Part shown: positions 16,374-24,585 of the stretch, in pieces
How positions within the stretch are numbered: the stretch's first letter is position 1
Layout of the letters: every line of letters starts with the position of its first letter
Source of the DNA: JAYPWI01 sp038135065
GTDB taxonomy: Bacteria; Actinomycetota; Acidimicrobiia; Acidimicrobiales; Poriferisodalaceae
DNA length: 64,000 bases
Assembly: GCA_038135065.1 (NCBI GenBank)
Contig: JAYPWI010000001.1
Span: 62,001 to 126,000, forward strand
Direction: 5' to 3'
Made by a program: the position numbers and the translations under genes
Notes under the pieces: model-generated
Databases searched by the model: none
Told to the model about the DNA's origin: nothing
The model's input: the letters and a program-made list of their open reading frames with translations, nothing else

Positions 16374-17798
16374 ATGTTGTTCCCCACATTTGCCTTCGGG
16401 CTGTTCTTCGTTGCCGTGTTCGTGGTCAGTTGGCTGACCAGACCCCGGCCAGTGCTGTGGCGGGTCATGATGCTGACCGCCAGCGGGTATTTCTACGCGT
16501 ATTGGAATTGGCGCTTCCTGTTCCTCCTGGGCGGGGCCATCGCCGTGAACTGGCTGGCCGGTGACCAGGCGGCGACTGCCCTGCGCAGGGACCGGCACGG
16601 CAGCGCGCGCTGGTGGGTCCGAGCGGCGATCGTGGCAGACCTGGCCGTGCTCGGTCTGTTCAAGTACTACAACTTCTTCGCCCTCGAGCTGGCCAATCTG
16701 GCGCGTGATCTGGGCCTCGACGTGTCCATCAGGCTGCTGTCGCTGACCCTGCCTGTGGGCATCTCGTTCTTCACGTTCCAGGCCATGAGCTACGTGATCG
16801 ACATCGGGCGGCGACAAATCGAACCGATGGAGTTGCTGGACTTCGCCGTCTATCTCAGCTTCTTCCCTCAATTGGTGGCCGGCCCGATCGTCAGGGCATC
16901 GGAGATGGCACCGCAGATGGCCACCCGACCCGACCCTCGGTATGTGGCGTCGGCCGAGGCGTTCCGTCTCATTTTCAGCGGATTGTTCAAGAAGGTCGTG
17001 ATCTCCAGCTACCTGGCATCGGAAATCGTGGATGGCGTCTTCGCCGATCCGGCCGGGCACAGCGGCTTCGAGGTCCTGCTGGGTGTCTACGCCTACGCGA
17101 TCCAGATCTATGCGGACTTCTCCGGTTATACGGATATCGCCATCGGTGTAGCTCTGCTGCTCGGATTTCGATTCCCGCAGAACTTCGATGCCCCGTACCG
17201 AGCGCTCTCCGTCCAGGACTTCTGGCGTCGGTGGCACATGACCCTGTCCAATTGGCTCCGGGACTACCTGTACATCCCGCTCGGGGGAAACCGGGGTGGC
17301 ACCCTGCTCACCTATCGGAACCTGATGCTGACCATGTTGCTGGGCGGGTTGTGGCATGGCAGCACGTGGAATTTCGTGGTGTGGGGCGGCATTCATGGCG
17401 CAGCCCTCGTCGTCGAACGGTTGTTGAAGGGAGGCGGGGATGGCGTCCGCCGCCCCCAACGAGGCCGCGACATCCTGGGGTGGGTCGTGACCTTCCACGT
17501 CGTGTGCGGGGCATGGGTGTTCTTCCGATCCGAGACGCTCGACGGGGCCCTTGACGTGCTGATCCGGCTGGGCTCGTTCACGGCGGAAGGCGCCGGGGTG
17601 GTGAGCCCCTTGCTGATCTTCGTGATCGTGGCCTGCCTCGCCGCGCAGTTCGTTCCTGCCGATGTTCTGAGAGAGCTCGATGGGATGATGGTGCGGGCTG
17701 GATGGTTGGCCCAGGGCCTGGCCCTCGGCCTCGGCCTCGTGGTGATCGACGTATTCGCACCAGACGGGGTCGCCCCCTTCATCTACTTCCAGTTCTGA
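16374..17798 (+). CDS. MBOAT-family O-acyltransferase (AlgI-like)
   Basis: This 474-residue protein has many membrane segments and the core of membrane-bound O-acyltransferases used to acylate exported polysaccharides. The hallmarks are DFWRRWHMTLSNWLRDYLYI, PLGGNRGG and the catalytic-His stretch LLGGLWHGSTWNFVVWGG, with the second conserved His in GGIHGAAL. It is followed 4 bp later by an SGNH-domain protein, the usual partner that receives the acyl group and transfers it to sugar outside the membrane. The target polysaccharide is unknown. Confidence 0.92.
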   Translation: MLFPTFAFGLFFVAVFVVSWLTRPRPVLWRVMMLTASGYFYAYWNWRFLFLLGGAIAVNWLAGDQAATALRRDRHGSARWWVRAAIVADLAVLGLFKYYNFFALELANLARDLGLDVSIRLLSLTLPVGISFFTFQAMSYVIDIGRRQIEPMELLDFAVYLSFFPQLVAGPIVRASEMAPQMATRPDPRYVASAEAFRLIFSGLFKKVVISSYLASEIVDGVFADPAGHSGFEVLLGVYAYAIQIYADFSGYTDIAIGVALLLGFRFPQNFDAPYRALSVQDFWRRWHMTLSNWLRDYLYIPLGGNRGGTLLTYRNLMLTMLLGGLWHGSTWNFVVWGGIHGAALVVERLLKGGGDGVRRPQRGRDILGWVVTFHVVCGAWVFFRSETLDGALDVLIRLGSFTAEGAGVVSPLLIFVIVACLAAQFVPADVLRELDGMMVRAGWLAQGLALGLGLVVIDVFAPDGVAPFIYFQF

Positions 17799-17802
17799 GA
17801 TC

Positions 17803-18981
17803 ATGACCGACGTTCCACCAACCCCCGGTCTCCGCCCTGACAGTCCTCGGCCCGAGCTGTCCGCTCGACCACACCGGGCCACGATCCGTCCGGCCCGGTC
17901 GATTCGGCTCACCCCGGTGGCCGAGCCAGCGCTGGATGACGTCGAGCGAGGAATGCCGGCCGGCGGCGTGCTGTTGGGGGGACTGGTGGGCCTGCTACTG
18001 GCTGTCCTGTTCAATGCCGAGGCGTTGCTCCGGGACGCTCAGCAGAAACCCTTTGGCGCTGGACGCGACATCTCAGTTGCGGTCTGGACGCCAGTGGAAG
18101 GGGTGGCATCGACGGTGGGGCTCACCCTGCCACGCCGTTGGGTCGATCAGGCCATCGGCCGGGATCTCGACGCGCCGCAATTCGACCTCGCAACGGTCGC
18201 TGACCAGCCAGAGGGCGGATCGGACGTCCCGGCCATCGTCGACGGCGTCCAACGCATCGAGATCGACGAGTACGACGAGGGATCAACCGACGCACCGGCA
18301 GGAGCTGGGACGGAAGTGGCGCCGACTTCCCAAGGTCCTGTGTCGCTGTGGATTGCAGGTGACTCGATGGTGCAGTTCTTCGGCGACACCATGGTGGGAA
18401 TGGCCGAGGCCACGGGGGTGATCGACGCAACAGCCGAGAGCAAGCTGTCGAGCGGCTTGACCCGCCCCGATTTCTTCGACTGGCCCGCTCGACTCGCCGA
18501 AGTGGTCGCAGCAGAGGATCCCGATGTGCTGGTGCTGATGTTCGGCGGGAACGACGCACAGGGGATTCTCACCCCGAGCGGGGTCGCTCAGCCGTTCTCG
18601 GAGGCCTGGAGGACTGAGTATTCGGCCCGTGTCGGATCGGTGATGGACCTGGTGACGGCGGACTCTTCGCGGCAGGTGATCTGGGTCGGCCAACCGATCA
18701 TGCGGTCGGCGGACTTCGACACCAAGATGCAGGAGTTGAATGCGATCTACCGGACACAGGCGGCTACGCGACCGACGGTGACCTACGTCGACACGCGGGC
18801 CCTGTTCGAGAGCCCGAGTGGTACCTACGATCGTTTCATCCCCGACGAGGGTGGCAACCTGGTCGACGTGAGGTTGACCGACGGGGTCCACCTCAGTACC
18901 GAGGGAGGGCGTTGGCTCTCTCGTCTGCTCCTCGATGAGCTGGACGCCCTGGTCGCATCCAGCCCCGAACCGGCCTCTTGA
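17803..18981 (+). CDS. SGNH-hydrolase-like exported acyltransferase partner (DUF459-like)
   Basis: The 392-residue protein has a cytoplasmic tail rich in Arg/Pro, one membrane anchor at about residues 50-67 (GGVLLGGLVGLLLAVLF), a linker and an extracytoplasmic SGNH domain. Block I is IAGDSMVQFFGD with the nucleophilic Ser, block III is VLMFGGNDAQG with the Asn, and block V is LTDGVHLSTEGG with the Asp-His pair, so the catalytic set looks complete. It lies 4 bp behind the MBOAT gene and probably completes an O-acylation pair for a surface glycan. Confidence 0.8.
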   Translation: MTDVPPTPGLRPDSPRPELSARPHRATIRPARSIRLTPVAEPALDDVERGMPAGGVLLGGLVGLLLAVLFNAEALLRDAQQKPFGAGRDISVAVWTPVEGVASTVGLTLPRRWVDQAIGRDLDAPQFDLATVADQPEGGSDVPAIVDGVQRIEIDEYDEGSTDAPAGAGTEVAPTSQGPVSLWIAGDSMVQFFGDTMVGMAEATGVIDATAESKLSSGLTRPDFFDWPARLAEVVAAEDPDVLVLMFGGNDAQGILTPSGVAQPFSEAWRTEYSARVGSVMDLVTADSSRQVIWVGQPIMRSADFDTKMQELNAIYRTQAATRPTVTYVDTRALFESPSGTYDRFIPDEGGNLVDVRLTDGVHLSTEGGRWLSRLLLDELDALVASSPEPAS

Positions 18982-19056
18982 TCCTGGTCGTGCTACGTCT
19001 CTTCCCTCGGTTCGGGACGAGATGGCGCTACGGACAGGCCAACTTCGTGGTTGGGA

Positions 19057-19143
19057 TCAGCCGCGACCGGTGTTGGGACGCTTGCCGTGGTTTGCCTTGT
19101 TGCGGCGGGCCCGGAGCTTCCGCTTCTTGGTGCGCTTGGACAT
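19057..19143 (-). CDS. Ribosomal protein bL37
   Basis: This 28-residue, very basic micro-protein begins MSKRTKKRKLRARRNKAN and continues HGKRPNTGRG. The KANHGKRPN segment is the hallmark of the actinobacterial 50S protein bL37, first seen in mycobacterial ribosome structures, where it sits in 23S rRNA domain III. It is too short for most gene finders. A TAGCAT -10 box lies 9 nt upstream of the ATG. It stands alone between the SGNH gene and the racemase gene. Confidence 0.85.
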   Translation of the reverse strand: MSKRTKKRKLRARRNKANHGKRPNTGRG

Positions 19144-19152
19144 AGAAATGCC

Positions 19153-19158
19153 ATGCTA
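19153..19158 (-). promoter_or_regulatory. -10 box of the bL37 promoter
   Basis: On the minus strand TAGCAT ends 9 nt before the bL37 ATG, giving a leaderless or nearly leaderless mRNA. The box lies between bL37 and the end of the racemase gene. Confidence 0.45.
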
Positions 19159-19195
19159 GCGACTGGGTGGGTGGTTCGGCGAGCTGGTCCTCAGC

Positions 19196-20335
19196 TCACT
19201 TCACCGCGCCGATGTCACGAAGCTTGCGGATGTCGTCCGTGTCGAACCCCCAGTCGGCAAGGGCCTCGGCCGTGTGCTGCCCGGGCGCGGCAGGTGGCAT
19301 CTGTACCTCGCCTGGAGTTCGGCTGAATCGAGGGGCAGGCCCGGGTTGGGTCACCCCGTCGACCTTGACGAAGGAGCCCCGGGCAACGTTGTGCGGGTGA
19401 TGAGGTGCCTCTTCGAGGTCGAGCACGGGTGCGTAACACACATCGGACCCGAGCATGATCTCGTCCCACTCGTCCCGGGTTTTGGTGGCGAACACGTCGG
19501 CGAGTCGAGCCCGCTTGTGCTCCCACGACCCGGTGTCATTGCGATCGACGGTTGTGGCGTCGCTCAGTCCAGTCAGCTCGAGCAGCTCGTCGTGGAACTT
19601 CCCTTCGATCGATCCGATCGACACGAACTTCCCGTCCTTCGTCTCGTACACCCCGTAGTAGTAGGCCCCCCCGTCCAGGAAGTTGCTCTCCCGTTCGTTG
19701 CTCCAGCCGCCTGAGGCATGCAGACCGTAGATGGCACCCATGAGTGACGCTGCGCCTTCGGTCATCGCGGCGTCGACGACTTGTCCAGATCCCGAGACTC
19801 GGGCCTCGAGCAGGGCCGCGCAGATACCGAACGCCAGGTAGACGCCACCCCCGCCGAAATCTCCCACCAGGTTCAGGGGAGGACTTGGTCGCTCCTTCGG
19901 TCCGATGGCGTGTAGGGCACCCGTCAAGGCGATGTAGTTGATGTCGTGCCCGGCGGCATGGGCCATCGGTCCTTGTTGTCCCCAGCCCGTCATCCGTCCG
20001 TAGACGAGGGCGGGATTGCGCTCGAGGCACACGTCGGGCCCCAAGCCCAAGCGCTCGGTGACTCCTGGCCTGAAACCCTCGATGAGGGCATCAGCTTGTT
20101 CGACCAGTTTGAGGACCGTCTCCACTCCATCGGGATTCTTCAGGTCGACGGCGATCGATCGTCGGCTCCGGTTGAGGACGCTGTACTTGCGTCCGCGGTC
20201 GATGCCGAGATCCGCCTCGGCCGTCCGGTCGACCCGAATGACGTCGGCACCGAGATCGGCCAGCAGCATGGCGCAGAACGGGCCCGGCCCGATGCCGGCC
20301 AACTCGACCACCTTCACTCCGCTCAATGGTCCCAT
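19196..20335 (-). CDS. Alpha-methylacyl-CoA racemase-like CoA-transferase family III protein
   Basis: The 379-residue protein is a family III fold enzyme closest to alpha-methylacyl-CoA racemase, which epimerises 2-methyl branched acyl-CoAs. The racemase-type catalytic His is visible in AAGHDINYIALTGALH and the catalytic Asp in GQVVDAAMTEGAAS; the N-terminus (GVKVVELAGIGPGPFCAMLL) and FVSIGSIEGKF also fit. ATG 20335 is chosen; the open frame extends to 20491 without family similarity and would overlap ychF. A role in branched-chain or sterol side-chain degradation is an inference from the family. Confidence 0.87.
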   Translation of the reverse strand: MGPLSGVKVVELAGIGPGPFCAMLLADLGADVIRVDRTAEADLGIDRGRKYSVLNRSRRSIAVDLKNPDGVETVLKLVEQADALIEGFRPGVTERLGLGPDVCLERNPALVYGRMTGWGQQGPMAHAAGHDINYIALTGALHAIGPKERPSPPLNLVGDFGGGGVYLAFGICAALLEARVSGSGQVVDAAMTEGAASLMGAIYGLHASGGWSNERESNFLDGGAYYYGVYETKDGKFVSIGSIEGKFHDELLELTGLSDATTVDRNDTGSWEHKRARLADVFATKTRDEWDEIMLGSDVCYAPVLDLEEAPHHPHNVARGSFVKVDGVTQPGPAPRFSRTPGEVQMPPAAPGQHTAEALADWGFDTDDIRKLRDIGAVK

Positions 20336-20420
20336 GTCACAACCCCCCTGTGGCCCTTGCGGCCAGTACCGACGCTGGCCGTGGGCAGAGTCTCGCACAG
20401 GTCCGATGGGCTGGTCCCGG

Positions 20421-20426
20421 TAGCCT
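20421..20426 (+). promoter_or_regulatory. -10 box of the ychF promoter
   Basis: TAGCCT ends 9 nt before the ychF ATG and no ribosome binding site is evident. Confidence 0.45.
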
Positions 20427-20435
20427 CGCCCCACG

Positions 20436-21518
20436 ATGGAACGTTTTGGCTTCGTCGGTCTTCCGAACGCAGGAAAGTCGTCACTCTTCAATGCTCTGGC
20501 CGGGGGTGGCGCGCTGGCGGCGCCCTATGCCTTCGCCACCACCGACCCCAATGTCGGTGTCGTGAGGGTCCCCGATCCGCGTCTCGATGCCCTCGCCGAG
20601 ATGAGCAAGAGCCGCAAGGTCGTGCATTCGACGACCGAGTTCGTCGACATCGGAGGGCTCGTGGAGGGGGCCAGCCAGGGTGAGGGGCTTGGCAACCGAT
20701 TCCTCGCAGGTATTCGAGAGGTGGACGCGGTCGTATTCGTCCTGCGCTCGTTCGCCGACGCTGACGTGCCAGGGCCGAGCGACCCGCTCGAGCATCTGCG
20801 AGTTGTCGAGCTGGAACTGACGCTTGCCGATCTCGAAGCGGTGGAGTCGCGTATCGACAAACGTCGCAAGGCCCTTCGGGCGGCTCCACGAGATGCGGCT
20901 CTGGTGGCGGAGGTAGCAGCGCTGGAGGTGGCCTACGGCCATCTGTCGGACGGCACTCCTCTGTTCAGGGCCGGGTTACGAGCCGAAGAAGCGGCGGCCT
21001 TGCGGGAACATTTCCTGCTGACCAACAAACCCGTCATGGCCGTGCTCAATATCGGCGAGGACCAGCTGGCCGAGGCCGATGAGATTGCCGAGGGGATTGC
21101 GGCTGCCCTCCCCGGCGCCCAGGTCCTGGCGCTGAGCATCCAGCTGGAGGCCGAGGCTGCGATGTTGGACGACGAGGAACGAGCCGAACTGCTCGAAGGG
21201 CTCGGGCTCGGCGAGGGCGCCCTCCCACGCTTCGTTCGGGCGGCTCACTCGCTGTTGGGCCTGCGCACCTTCTTGACGACCGGGGAGAAAGAGTCTCGCG
21301 CCTGGACCTTTCACGAAGGCTGGAAAGCGCCGCAGTGCGCGGGTCGCATCCACACCGACTTCGAACGGGGCTTCATCCGGGCTGAGGTGATCGGCTGGGA
21401 GGATCTTCTCGAACTCGGTTCGTGGCCCCGGGCCCGGGAGGCGGGCCGCATTCGGCTCGAGGGCAAGGACTATCCGATGAACGACGGTGACGTCGTCGAG
21501 TTCAGGTTCAACGTCTGA
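20436..21518 (+). CDS. ychF: Ribosome-binding ATPase YchF
   Basis: YchF is an Obg-family P-loop protein that binds ribosomes and prefers ATP over GTP. The P loop GLPNAGKSSLFNAL is at residues 8-21, switch region EFVDIGGLVEGASQGEGLGN follows, and the usual NKxD is replaced by LNIGEDQ, in line with relaxed base choice. The C-terminal TGS-like domain (CAGRIHTDFERGFIRAEV) is complete. Length 360 is normal. It is followed after 3 bp by a DUF192 gene and then rsmI, so the three are probably one operon. Confidence 0.95.
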   Translation: MERFGFVGLPNAGKSSLFNALAGGGALAAPYAFATTDPNVGVVRVPDPRLDALAEMSKSRKVVHSTTEFVDIGGLVEGASQGEGLGNRFLAGIREVDAVVFVLRSFADADVPGPSDPLEHLRVVELELTLADLEAVESRIDKRRKALRAAPRDAALVAEVAALEVAYGHLSDGTPLFRAGLRAEEAAALREHFLLTNKPVMAVLNIGEDQLAEADEIAEGIAAALPGAQVLALSIQLEAEAAMLDDEERAELLEGLGLGEGALPRFVRAAHSLLGLRTFLTTGEKESRAWTFHEGWKAPQCAGRIHTDFERGFIRAEVIGWEDLLELGSWPRAREAGRIRLEGKDYPMNDGDVVEFRFNV

Positions 21519-21521
21519 GCC

Positions 21522-21854
21522 ATGGCGTGGCTGGTCCGCAACGGCGAAGTGCTGGCCAGCCTGGAAGTTGCGAGTCGTCGCGGAGAGCGACGTAGGGGTC
21601 TCCTTGGACGGGAGGGGATCACCGGGGGTCTGGCCTTGCCGTCCACCCGGTGGGTCCATTCGTTGGGCATGCGGTTCCCCATCGACGTCGGATTCGTGGA
21701 CGAGGCTGATCTGGTCGTCGACATGGTCGAGATGCAGCCTTGGCGGATGGCTCGGCCTCGCCTGCAGTGCGCATGGATCCTCGAAGCGGAGGCTGGGGCC
21801 TTCGAACGCTGGCAACTCCAGCGGGGTGACAGGCTGGAGATCGCCAATGGGTGA
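21522..21854 (+). CDS. DUF192 family protein
   Basis: This 110-residue protein has the DUF192 pattern: an early RRGLLGREG segment, the HSLGMRFPIDVGFVD block, then a beta-rich end with WILEAEAGAFERWQLQRGD. The family function is not established; many members are exported, but this one has no signal peptide. Its stop overlaps the rsmI start by 8 bp. Confidence 0.85.
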   Translation: MAWLVRNGEVLASLEVASRRGERRRGLLGREGITGGLALPSTRWVHSLGMRFPIDVGFVDEADLVVDMVEMQPWRMARPRLQCAWILEAEAGAFERWQLQRGDRLEIANG

Positions 21855-22722
21855 CCGGACCGAGTCCCCGGTGAGCCTGGTCCTGGTAGCTACCCCGATC
21901 GGGAACTTGGGCGATCTCAGCCAGCGGGCGACCGAGGCGCTGCAGTCTGCCGATGTCGTGATCTGTGAGGACACGCGCCGCACCGGTCGTCTGCTCGCAT
22001 CGCTCGGCGCCCGGCCACGACGACTGGTCGTGGCCAACGAGCACACCGAGGCCAGCGCTGCGGCTGCGGCCGTGCGGGCACTGCAGGCTGGCGACAGGGT
22101 GGTGGTCGTGTCCGACGCCGGCATGCCGACCGTGTCGGACCCAGGGGAGCGCATCGTCCGGGCGACGGTCGAGGCGGGTTTCCCTGTCTCGGTCATACCT
22201 GGACCGTCGGCTCCGGTCGCTGCGCTCGCAGTGGCGGGCTTCCCGGCCCAGCGCTATGTGATGGAGGGCTTCCTGCCTCGCAAGGGGGCTGAGCGGGAGC
22301 GGGCATTGGCAGAGATCGCTGGGGAGCCGCGGACCGTGGTGGTCCTCGAGTCGCCCCGTCGGCTACCGCGAACCCTCGCAGATCTAGCGAAGGTCTGCGG
22401 TTCGCAGCGGCGCGCTGTTGTGGTGCGGGAGCTGACCAAGCTGCACGAGGAGGTGGCCCGCGGCAGCCTCGGCGACCTGATGGTCCGTTTCGCCGAGCCG
22501 CCCAAGGGTGAGGTCGTGTTGGTCGTCGACGGGGCCGCCCCAGTCGAGGTGGATGACGCAAAGATCATCGAGGCCCTCACCGAGGCACGACTAGCCGGTG
22601 CATCGGTGAAGGAAGCGGTCGCACTGGTGGTGCGGCGTCACGGCGTCGCCCGGAATCGGGTGTACGCCCTGGCGACCAGCGCTCAGGCTGACGCTGTTCC
22701 GGGACCGAACGACGTCGATTGA
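21847..22722 (+). CDS. rsmI: 16S rRNA (cytidine(1402)-2'-O)-methyltransferase RsmI
   Basis: RsmI methylates the 2'-O of C1402 in the decoding centre of 16S rRNA. The tetrapyrrole-methylase fold is evident from LVLVATPIGNLGDLSQRA, VICEDTRRTGRLL, VVVVSDAGMPTVSDPG and VIPGPSAPVAALA in their usual order. The 291 residues match the family. The start at 21847 overlaps the DUF192 gene. Its last 40 bp overlap, tail to tail, the end of the GT2-PilZ gene on the other strand. Confidence 0.95.
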   Translation: MGDRTESPVSLVLVATPIGNLGDLSQRATEALQSADVVICEDTRRTGRLLASLGARPRRLVVANEHTEASAAAAAVRALQAGDRVVVVSDAGMPTVSDPGERIVRATVEAGFPVSVIPGPSAPVAALAVAGFPAQRYVMEGFLPRKGAERERALAEIAGEPRTVVVLESPRRLPRTLADLAKVCGSQRRAVVVRELTKLHEEVARGSLGDLMVRFAEPPKGEVVLVVDGAAPVEVDDAKIIEALTEARLAGASVKEAVALVVRRHGVARNRVYALATSAQADAVPGPNDVD

Positions 22723-24542
22723 CTCATGGCTCGGAGCTCGGCGAAGGGGCGGGTCACCACTAGGAATTCGAGCAAGAGGTCCCGGCTGTCAGGGTCGAGG
22801 TCGGTGAATTGGCAGCCGAGCCGGTACCCGCGACCGTCCGCTGCGGAGACCGACGATCGCACCTCGGCCCGGGTCCAGACGTCTGCCGGGGTTCCGTCCA
22901 CCCTCAGCACCTGGAGGCCGATGTCGAATCGGTCTCCGACCGAGGCCGGTTGGTCGGTCACGATGCTGAAACCTCCGAGACCGAGATCGCGAACGACCAC
23001 CGTGGTCCCGTCGGCCACCCCGCTCAGGTCGACGTTCTGACGATGGTCGGTCCGAAGCTGCCGTCGCCCGACGAACACTCCGAGCACACGCAGCAGGAAC
23101 CACAGCACGACCGTGCTCGCACCGGCCACCACAGCTAGCGGGAGGCCGCTCATCTCGCCCGGCAAGGGAGCACCGACCAGGGAGTCCAGCAAGCGGAGCG
23201 CAAGGGCGACTTCCAGGATGAGGGTTGTCGTGGCCAGCACGCTGAGTTGGCGGAGTACGTCCAGACCACCACTGTCGGTACGTGGTCCGGACAGGGGTGC
23301 GAAACGGCGGTCGAACCGCAGGATCGTGGCGGCGAGGGCGGTGAGATTGATCTGGAACGACAGGGCACTCTGGAGTGCTGTCTCGCCGACGGCGACTCGA
23401 CCGCGGCCGAGGGAGACCCTCGACGCTGAGCCAGCCAGGGTCGCCACGATCAACGCAGCACCGACCACGAGGGGGGAGGCGTTGAAGGGGAGGCGCCCGG
23501 TCAGGAGGCTTGCCACGAGAACGGCCAGCCCCACCATGTGGAAGAGGGCTGCGAGGTCGTTGCTCAACAGCTCGATGTGGGAAAGCCGCTGGGCCGCTTG
23601 CAAGCGGCGCTTCCACAGTGGATTGCGGCGGGTGAAGAGCACGGCCAGGTGTCCTCGTGCCCAGCGAGCTCGCTCTTGGAGCAGCGATCGAAGGTCGTGG
23701 GCGGCGAGCCCGTAGGCGATGACGTCGGTGTGGAAGCGTGTCGTCCAGCCCCGCGACTGCAGCTCGATGGTGGCCTGCAGCTCACCCGTGGACCCGCTGC
23801 GGGGGATACCACCGATGTCGAGAAAGGCGTCTCTGCGAATCAGGGCGGCCGGCCCCTCCCAGACGGCGGCGTCCCAGTGATCGCGGCCCGGGCTGAGCAC
23901 CTCGTTGTTGAAGCTCCGGTCGTGCCGGTTGCGTTCGGCGTGGATGACTGAGTCGCGGTTCTGGTACTCGATCGGTGTCTGGACCACTGCCATCGTGGGA
24001 TCGTCGAAATAGCCCACCGTTCGGTGGAGGGCATCTGGAAGGGGTACCTGCCCACCGTCGAGTAGCAACAACAGGTCGCTGGACACGGTCGACAACACGT
24101 GGTTGAGGGCACCGGTTCGGCCGCCGACCTTGTCGGTCCGTCGCAGGTAGGTCACGCCCATCTCGGCAGCGAGCTGCGCCAGATCGTCCCGGTCTGCGTC
24201 GTCCATCAGCACGGTCGTGTGGGGATAGCGAACTTCGCGGCAACCGATGAGGGTGGCCCGTACGCTGTCGACCGATTCGGTGTAGGCAGCGACCACGATG
24301 GCCGTTTGGTGGAGTTGGTTGCTCGGTTGCAGGGTCGACGGGCTGATGGACCAGGTCAGGGCTGCCCGCATGGCTACCCGGAACCAGGTGAACGCTTCGA
24401 CGATGAGTAGCGGCCAGAACAGCAGGGCGGGGACGCCCTGGCCCGTGGAGGCCCTCCACAGGAGGTAGGCGGCACCGACGACCAGACCTCCGTATGCGAT
24501 CCAGGGCCGCGGCGGTGACGTGTGGTGGTCGGACGAAGTCAC
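22683..24542 (-). CDS. GT2 glycosyltransferase with C-terminal PilZ domain, atypical active site
   Basis: The 619-residue membrane protein resembles cellulose synthase BcsA: two N-terminal membrane segments, a cytoplasmic GT2 domain (about 75-300), further membrane segments (about 310-490) and a PilZ domain (about 493-600). PilZ keeps the c-di-GMP-binding arginines in RRQLRTDHR (493-501), with DLGLGG (518-523) in place of DxSxxG. In the GT2 domain the first Asp pair is present (MDDAD, 113-117) and QERARW (289-294) fits QxxRW. However, the usual DxD reads DGG (162-164) and TED reads TGE (252-254). It may be inactive or have an unusual substrate. It lies 43 bp behind the MocR gene. Confidence 0.82.
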   Translation of the reverse strand: MTSSDHHTSPPRPWIAYGGLVVGAAYLLWRASTGQGVPALLFWPLLIVEAFTWFRVAMRAALTWSISPSTLQPSNQLHQTAIVVAAYTESVDSVRATLIGCREVRYPHTTVLMDDADRDDLAQLAAEMGVTYLRRTDKVGGRTGALNHVLSTVSSDLLLLLDGGQVPLPDALHRTVGYFDDPTMAVVQTPIEYQNRDSVIHAERNRHDRSFNNEVLSPGRDHWDAAVWEGPAALIRRDAFLDIGGIPRSGSTGELQATIELQSRGWTTRFHTDVIAYGLAAHDLRSLLQERARWARGHLAVLFTRRNPLWKRRLQAAQRLSHIELLSNDLAALFHMVGLAVLVASLLTGRLPFNASPLVVGAALIVATLAGSASRVSLGRGRVAVGETALQSALSFQINLTALAATILRFDRRFAPLSGPRTDSGGLDVLRQLSVLATTTLILEVALALRLLDSLVGAPLPGEMSGLPLAVVAGASTVVLWFLLRVLGVFVGRRQLRTDHRQNVDLSGVADGTTVVVRDLGLGGFSIVTDQPASVGDRFDIGLQVLRVDGTPADVWTRAEVRSSVSAADGRGYRLGCQFTDLDPDSRDLLLEFLVVTRPFAELRAMSQSTSFGPGTASA

Positions 24543-24585
24543 CCGATGCCTGTCGGCTGGGCGCCCTCGTTCCCAAGGAAAGTTG

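Noticed and set aside
16278..18014. A 578-codon minus-strand open frame opposite the MBOAT gene
   Set aside because: The MBOAT gene on the plus strand is certain; the antisense translation is low-complexity and hydrophilic.
19039..19054. CCAAC-GTTGG hairpin after the SGNH gene as a terminator
   Set aside because: The stem is 5 bp and weak, and the region partly encodes the end of bL37's downstream flank on the other strand.
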